DNA of 64,000 bases, taken from the NCBI GenBank assembly GCA_027076405.1, contig JALTJN010000470.1:1-64000 (forward strand), given 5' to 3'. A program made the position numbers and the translations under genes. Positions 60,634 through 64,000 of the stretch are shown here, one piece after another (the first letter of the stretch is position 1; each line of letters starts with the position of its first letter). The stretch comes from Chromatiales bacterium. GTDB taxonomy: Bacteria > Pseudomonadota > Gammaproteobacteria > UBA6429. The notes below the pieces were generated by a model that saw only the letters and a list, made by a program, of their open reading frames with translations, had not been told where the DNA came from and did not search any database.

Positions 60634-60652
60634 CTTATCATTCCATGATAAG
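60634..60652 (-). promoter_or_regulatory. Palindromic operator candidate of the TA operon
   Basis: CTTATCA (60634-60640) and TGATAAG (60646-60652) form a perfect 7-bp dyad with a TTCCA spacer, 13 bases upstream of the toxin start. It is a natural place for the winged-helix antitoxin to autoregulate. Confidence 0.5.
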
Positions 60653-60860
60653 TTTAGGTGCTAATAAAGTAGTTGTCAATTAAGAAAAGGGAAAAATAGA
60701 TGTTAACTATAATATTTAATGTTAGAACTCTGCTATTAAAAGTTAATCTTTTAGGTCAAAATTAATATTAGAAAGGTACATGAAGAATATGATCCAATAT
60801 TATTATTTGCTGCGTTATGTGATGTAACCGATTTGCAAGGTGGCATAAATGTCTAAATAA

Positions 60861-61439
60861 CTATTCGCCACCCACGCCTAAATAATAGTTAATTTTAGAT
60901 TTATATTTTGATGATGGTTTTTTGATAACGGTGTAGCTTATAGCTTGTTCAATATTTTGATTACCAGAATCGGGTACGCTTAATTCAAAATCAAACGATT
61001 TCGATTGAGAAAAACCGGAATGAGTTAATTTATAAGCTATTGCTATGTTTAATGGAATTTTAAAATGAATTTTAACAGCAGTACTTTGTTGATAAATTTT
61101 ATTGACTAATTCTCCTATATTTTTAGGCGTGGTTTTAAACTTACTGTCGGCAATAAAATAATTAAGCTCATAGTTATACATTTCGCAAAACTTATGTTCA
61201 ATGATGGCTTTATTACCATTTTTATAGCGTATTTTATGTGTGGTGACATACTCATCGCTATCTGGGTCAATAGTATTTTTCCAGCTTTGAGAAAGGATGT
61301 TTAAGTCTTTTATATTTGTATGCTTAACAAAATCTTTTGTATAGTTACAATTATTGTGATCTTTGTCAGCAAAAATTGATGTTGAAATAAGTAATGCACT
61401 TATTAATATAAATAAAGATTTTTTTAATGTTTTATTCAT
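60861..61439 (-). CDS. Exported protein, candidate immunity partner
   Basis: This is a protein of about 192 residues with a Lys-rich signal peptide (KTLKKSLFILISALLISTSIFA). The Cys/Lys/Asn-rich mature part (HNNCNYTKDFVKHTN) lacks any known domain. It ends in SKYKSKINYYLGVGGE. Its ATG at 61439 lies 2 bases after the stop of the peptidase-like gene, so translation is coupled. Periplasmic location beside a gene for a leaderless peptidoglycan-active protein fits an immunity role. This is inference only. Very AT-rich. Confidence 0.6.
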   Translation of the reverse strand: MNKTLKKSLFILISALLISTSIFADKDHNNCNYTKDFVKHTNIKDLNILSQSWKNTIDPDSDEYVTTHKIRYKNGNKAIIEHKFCEMYNYELNYFIADSKFKTTPKNIGELVNKIYQQSTAVKIHFKIPLNIAIAYKLTHSGFSQSKSFDFELSVPDSGNQNIEQAISYTVIKKPSSKYKSKINYYLGVGGE

Positions 61440-61441
61440 TT

Positions 61442-62362
61442 TTAACACCATACAACAGGGTTTAATATTTGAGTCGTAGCGACTTTTGTAATTGGCTTTG
61501 CTCCAACTAGTATTTCAATATGCCATGCTTTGTTAACTTTTTTTGTTTCATCTATGTACTTAGAAATATAACCCTCTTTTTGCAGGCTTTTTAGGGCAGA
61601 TGAAAATTTAACTGCATTAAAATTTTTAGTTTTAGATTTTGTTGAGTTTATGCCGATATCAATAACATTAAGTTTTAAGTAGCTTTCTTTTGTAACGCAA
61701 TGTTTAGAAACACGCTTGTTATTTTTTGCTAGCTCAATAATTTTATTTTCCATTAATTGAAGAATTTCAGAATCTTTCTTTGATTTATTTTTTTTATAAA
61801 CAGTAAGTATTTTATCACCGTTCCTACCATATAGCCTAAATTGACTTTTAAGATCTAATTTTGCATTTTTTAGCATTATTGTGGCTTGTTCTTTCGGGGT
61901 GCGTAGTGTGCTTGTAATGACAGCCTGTGACATACCGCTTTCTTTCAGAGCCATTTTAATTACACTTTTACTATATTCAGACACAAGATGTTTTTCTTTT
62001 TGTAAGGATGATTTATATGAAACGCTATATTTATGTAATCCAGTATTTTTAGAAATGACACTTTTTGTTATTTTTGGTTTAATGGTAAAAGCTTTCCCAC
62101 TATTTATTAAACCTGATAATACCATTTGCTCTTGTTGAGAAAGATACATTGTAAGATATCTAAATGTTTTACCGTTTGGATCAACTCGTATATCTGGTTT
62201 TTTAAGTCCTACAGCCTGGATTTGAAATTCATATATGGCATTTTTTGTTATTTTTCCATATTGACCATCAGTTTTTAATAGTGGAACAGGTTTATTCCAT
62301 GCACCATAAGTATTGAGTAACGATTGTACTATGATGACATCATGTTTTTTTATTCGTTGCAT
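61442..62362 (-). CDS. Peptidoglycan-binding protein with M15-like peptidase segment
   Basis: This 306-residue protein has no signal peptide. Residues about 8-75 resemble a PG_binding_1 domain (VIIVQSLLNTYGAWNKPVPLLKTDGQYGKITKNAIYEFQIQAVG). From about 140 a peptidase M15-like core is suggested by ITSTLRTPKEQATIML, KRVSKHCVTKESYLKLNVIDIGINS and KAWHIEIL, that is an R, H, D and H arrangement of metal ligands. The H-to-D spacing is longer than in classical VanY enzymes. It lacks a normal export signal, so a secretion-system effector or spore/phage-type hydrolase role is possible. Low GC and location between argS and priA suggest horizontal acquisition. Confidence 0.6.
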   Translation of the reverse strand: MQRIKKHDVIIVQSLLNTYGAWNKPVPLLKTDGQYGKITKNAIYEFQIQAVGLKKPDIRVDPNGKTFRYLTMYLSQQEQMVLSGLINSGKAFTIKPKITKSVISKNTGLHKYSVSYKSSLQKEKHLVSEYSKSVIKMALKESGMSQAVITSTLRTPKEQATIMLKNAKLDLKSQFRLYGRNGDKILTVYKKNKSKKDSEILQLMENKIIELAKNNKRVSKHCVTKESYLKLNVIDIGINSTKSKTKNFNAVKFSSALKSLQKEGYISKYIDETKKVNKAWHIEILVGAKPITKVATTQILNPVVWC

Positions 62363-62492
62363 TTAATCCAACGGAGTGATGAATGCTGAGAGGAGAAAGG
62401 TCTATTGTCATGTGTTTGTCCCTGAGATTATATAGTTAAATCCATTTCAGTTTAATTATATCAAATATAGTATCAAAGACGAGTCAATTTTC

Positions 62493-64000
62493 TTACATTA
62501 AATCCATCGGATCAACATCAATCGACCATCTTACTTTTTTTGCGGTTTTATGATTTTCAATTTGATTCATCGTTGTCGAGAAAAGAGTTTGTAGTTGTTT
62601 GCGGTTGTTTGCCTGAATCAGTAACTGGGCTCGGTAACGTCCGGCACGGCGTTCCATTAAAGCGGGGAACGGGCCCATTAATAAAATATCATCTTGCTTT
62701 GTCTGTTCGAGTAGTAAGCGCGCTTGTTCTAAAAAAATCATCGGGCTTTGCTGGTCGACTGCTTCTGCGCGGAGTAACGCTAAATGAGTAAAGGGTGGCA
62801 GTTCGGTTTGTTGGCGTTCTTCAATCAGTGCTTTTGCAAATGCGGGGTAGTCATGATGAAGCAGGGGTTGAAATAACGGGTGATCGACATGATGAGTCTG
62901 AATTAATACTTCACCTTCTTTTTCTGCCCGTCCTGCCCGTCCTGCAACTTGTAAAATGAGTTGCCCCATGCGTTCTGAGGCGCGGAAGTCTGAACTGTAT
63001 AAACCATGATCGGCATTTAACATTCCAACTAAAGTGACATTAGGAAAGTGATGCCCTTTGGCCAGCATTTGTGTGCCGATTAAAATTTGTCGTTTACCGT
63101 TGTTGATGTCATTGAGTAACTTTTCCATCGAACCTTTACGGCGAGTGCTATCTCGGTCTATGCGTATTACTTCATCGTGTGGAAAAAGTTCATTGAGTGA
63201 CTGTTCTATACGCTCGGTGCCAAACCCCATTTGTAACAGATCATCACTGTTACATTTTGGACAGGCATGGGGTTTGTATTGCTCAGTGCCACAGTGATGA
63301 CAACGCAGTTGAGAGTTACTTTGATGTAACGTCATATGTGCATCGCAACGAGGACATAGTGCATGCCAGCCGCATTCATGACACATGAGCACCGGTGCAA
63401 AGCCGCGACGGTTTAAGAATAATAATACCTGAGAATCATTTTCGAGATGCTCTTTCATTTTTTGCAGCAGCTGTGCAGAGACACCGTTTTCCATTTTTTG
63501 GCTACGGACATCGAGCAGGCTAATAGTCGGTGGTTTTGCATTACCGGCACGCTCAGGCAACAGTAAAGTCTCGTATCGGCCTTGTTGTGCGTTATGTAAA
63601 GTTTCTAAAGAAGGTGTGGCTGAACCTAATATAATGGGAATGCCTAAATCACGGGCGCGTTTAACCGCGAGGTCACGTGCGGAATAGCGAAACCCATCTT
63701 GTTGTTTAAATGAGAGGTCGTGTTCTTCATCAATAATAATGACACCGGGACGTAATAGCGGGCTGAATACGGCAGAGCGGGTACCGATAATAACATCAGC
63801 CGATCCAGCCTGAGTATGTAACCAGGCTTGTAGCCGTTCTTCGTCATTCAAACCGGAATGCATAATTGCAATGCGACCATGTAAGCGATGTAAAAACCGA
63901 TTAAGTAGCTGTGGGGTTAAACCGATTTCAGGTACAAGAACGAGCGTCTGTTTACCCTGCTTTATAATGTCTTCAATGATCTGCAGGTAAACTTCTGTTT
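62493..64000 (-). CDS. priA: Primosomal protein N' PriA, C-terminal part
   Basis: This is the C-terminal 502 or so residues of the replication-restart helicase PriA; the gene continues past the right edge. The visible part starts just after the Walker A region (TEVYLQIIEDIIKQGKQTLVLVPEIGLTPQ). It contains the DEEH box IIDEEHDLSFKQQ and the eight zinc-binding Cys in CHECGWHALCPRCDAHM and RCHHCGTEQYKPHACPKC. Helicase motif VI region VAGRAGRAEKEGEVLIQT follows. ATG at 63863 is an internal Met. Intact as far as seen. Confidence 0.95.
   Translation of the reverse strand, partial: TEVYLQIIEDIIKQGKQTLVLVPEIGLTPQLLNRFLHRLHGRIAIMHSGLNDEERLQAWLHTQAGSADVIIGTRSAVFSPLLRPGVIIIDEEHDLSFKQQDGFRYSARDLAVKRARDLGIPIILGSATPSLETLHNAQQGRYETLLLPERAGNAKPPTISLLDVRSQKMENGVSAQLLQKMKEHLENDSQVLLFLNRRGFAPVLMCHECGWHALCPRCDAHMTLHQSNSQLRCHHCGTEQYKPHACPKCNSDDLLQMGFGTERIEQSLNELFPHDEVIRIDRDSTRRKGSMEKLLNDINNGKRQILIGTQMLAKGHHFPNVTLVGMLNADHGLYSSDFRASERMGQLILQVAGRAGRAEKEGEVLIQTHHVDHPLFQPLLHHDYPAFAKALIEERQQTELPPFTHLALLRAEAVDQQSPMIFLEQARLLLEQTKQDDILLMGPFPALMERRAGRYRAQLLIQANNRKQLQTLFSTTMNQIENHKTAKKVRWSIDVDPMDLM

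Noticed and set aside
63863..63863. ATG at 63863 as the start of a complete 456-residue gene
   Set aside because: The frame is open to the window edge and encodes conserved PriA residues upstream of this Met, so the gene is cut by the edge, not started here.

Overview
The window is chromosomal DNA from a low-GC gammaproteobacterium. The visible composition is AT-rich and codon choice is A/T-ending. The gene orders def-fmt-rsmB, dprA-smg-topA-tsaC-hemF, polA next to engB, ubiK-comM with porin-glnK-amtB, and SPOR-argS with priA are all familiar from that class. I cannot name the genus. System II cytochrome c assembly (ResB/CcsA), several c4/c5 cytochromes, PA2778/PA2779-family proteins and an exosortase-type acyltransferase suggest an aerobic, respiratory, environmental (possibly sulfur- or methane-habitat) lineage; this is inference.

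Layout. 0-11 kb: translation and DNA housekeeping genes in two divergent blocks (rsmB, fmt, def leftward; LysM lipoprotein, dprA, smg, topA, tsaC, hemF rightward). 11-18 kb: a MASE3-type hybrid histidine kinase, a LOG-family enzyme and polA. 18.9-20 kb: a 1.07 kb gene-free stretch with two candidate small RNAs and two repeat elements, followed by a methyltransferase and engB. 21-26 kb: cytochromes c5 and c4 and the ResB/CcsA heme-attachment machinery. 26-31 kb: a heavy-metal RND efflux operon that lacks a periplasmic adaptor gene. 31-36.5 kb: DsbA, a catabolic-type acetolactate synthase, an EEP hydrolase and an active-site-intact diguanylate cyclase. 36.5-40.3 kb: an uncharacterised set comprising a Cys-rich protein, PA2779 and PA2778 family proteins, a FeeM-like acyltransferase and an E1/ThiF-like enzyme. 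40.4-46.5 kb: tRNA-Arg(CCG), a membrane-anchored c5, Rep helicase, ComM and UbiK. 46.6-50 kb: two TorF-type porins, glnK and amtB with a recognisable NtrC/sigma-54 control region. 50-56.4 kb: globin, CDGSH protein, FetAB, small proteins, SPOR protein and argS. 56.5-62.4 kb: an accessory block between argS and priA with an unknown envelope protein, an SPFH protein, a TumE/TumA toxin-antitoxin pair and a putative secreted peptidoglycan hydrolase with a candidate immunity protein. priA and an NtrY-like kinase are cut by the right and left window edges.

The most promising leads are: (1) the acyltransferase-E1 pair at 38.8-40.3 kb; (2) the peptidoglycan hydrolase/immunity-like pair at 60.9-62.4 kb; (3) two GCAC-N7-GTGC NtrC sites plus a -24/-12 promoter controlling a porin-glnK-amtB operon; (4) the adaptor-less RND operon; and (5) the candidate sRNAs and repeats beside polA. 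All similarity statements come from motif recognition by eye; no database search was run.
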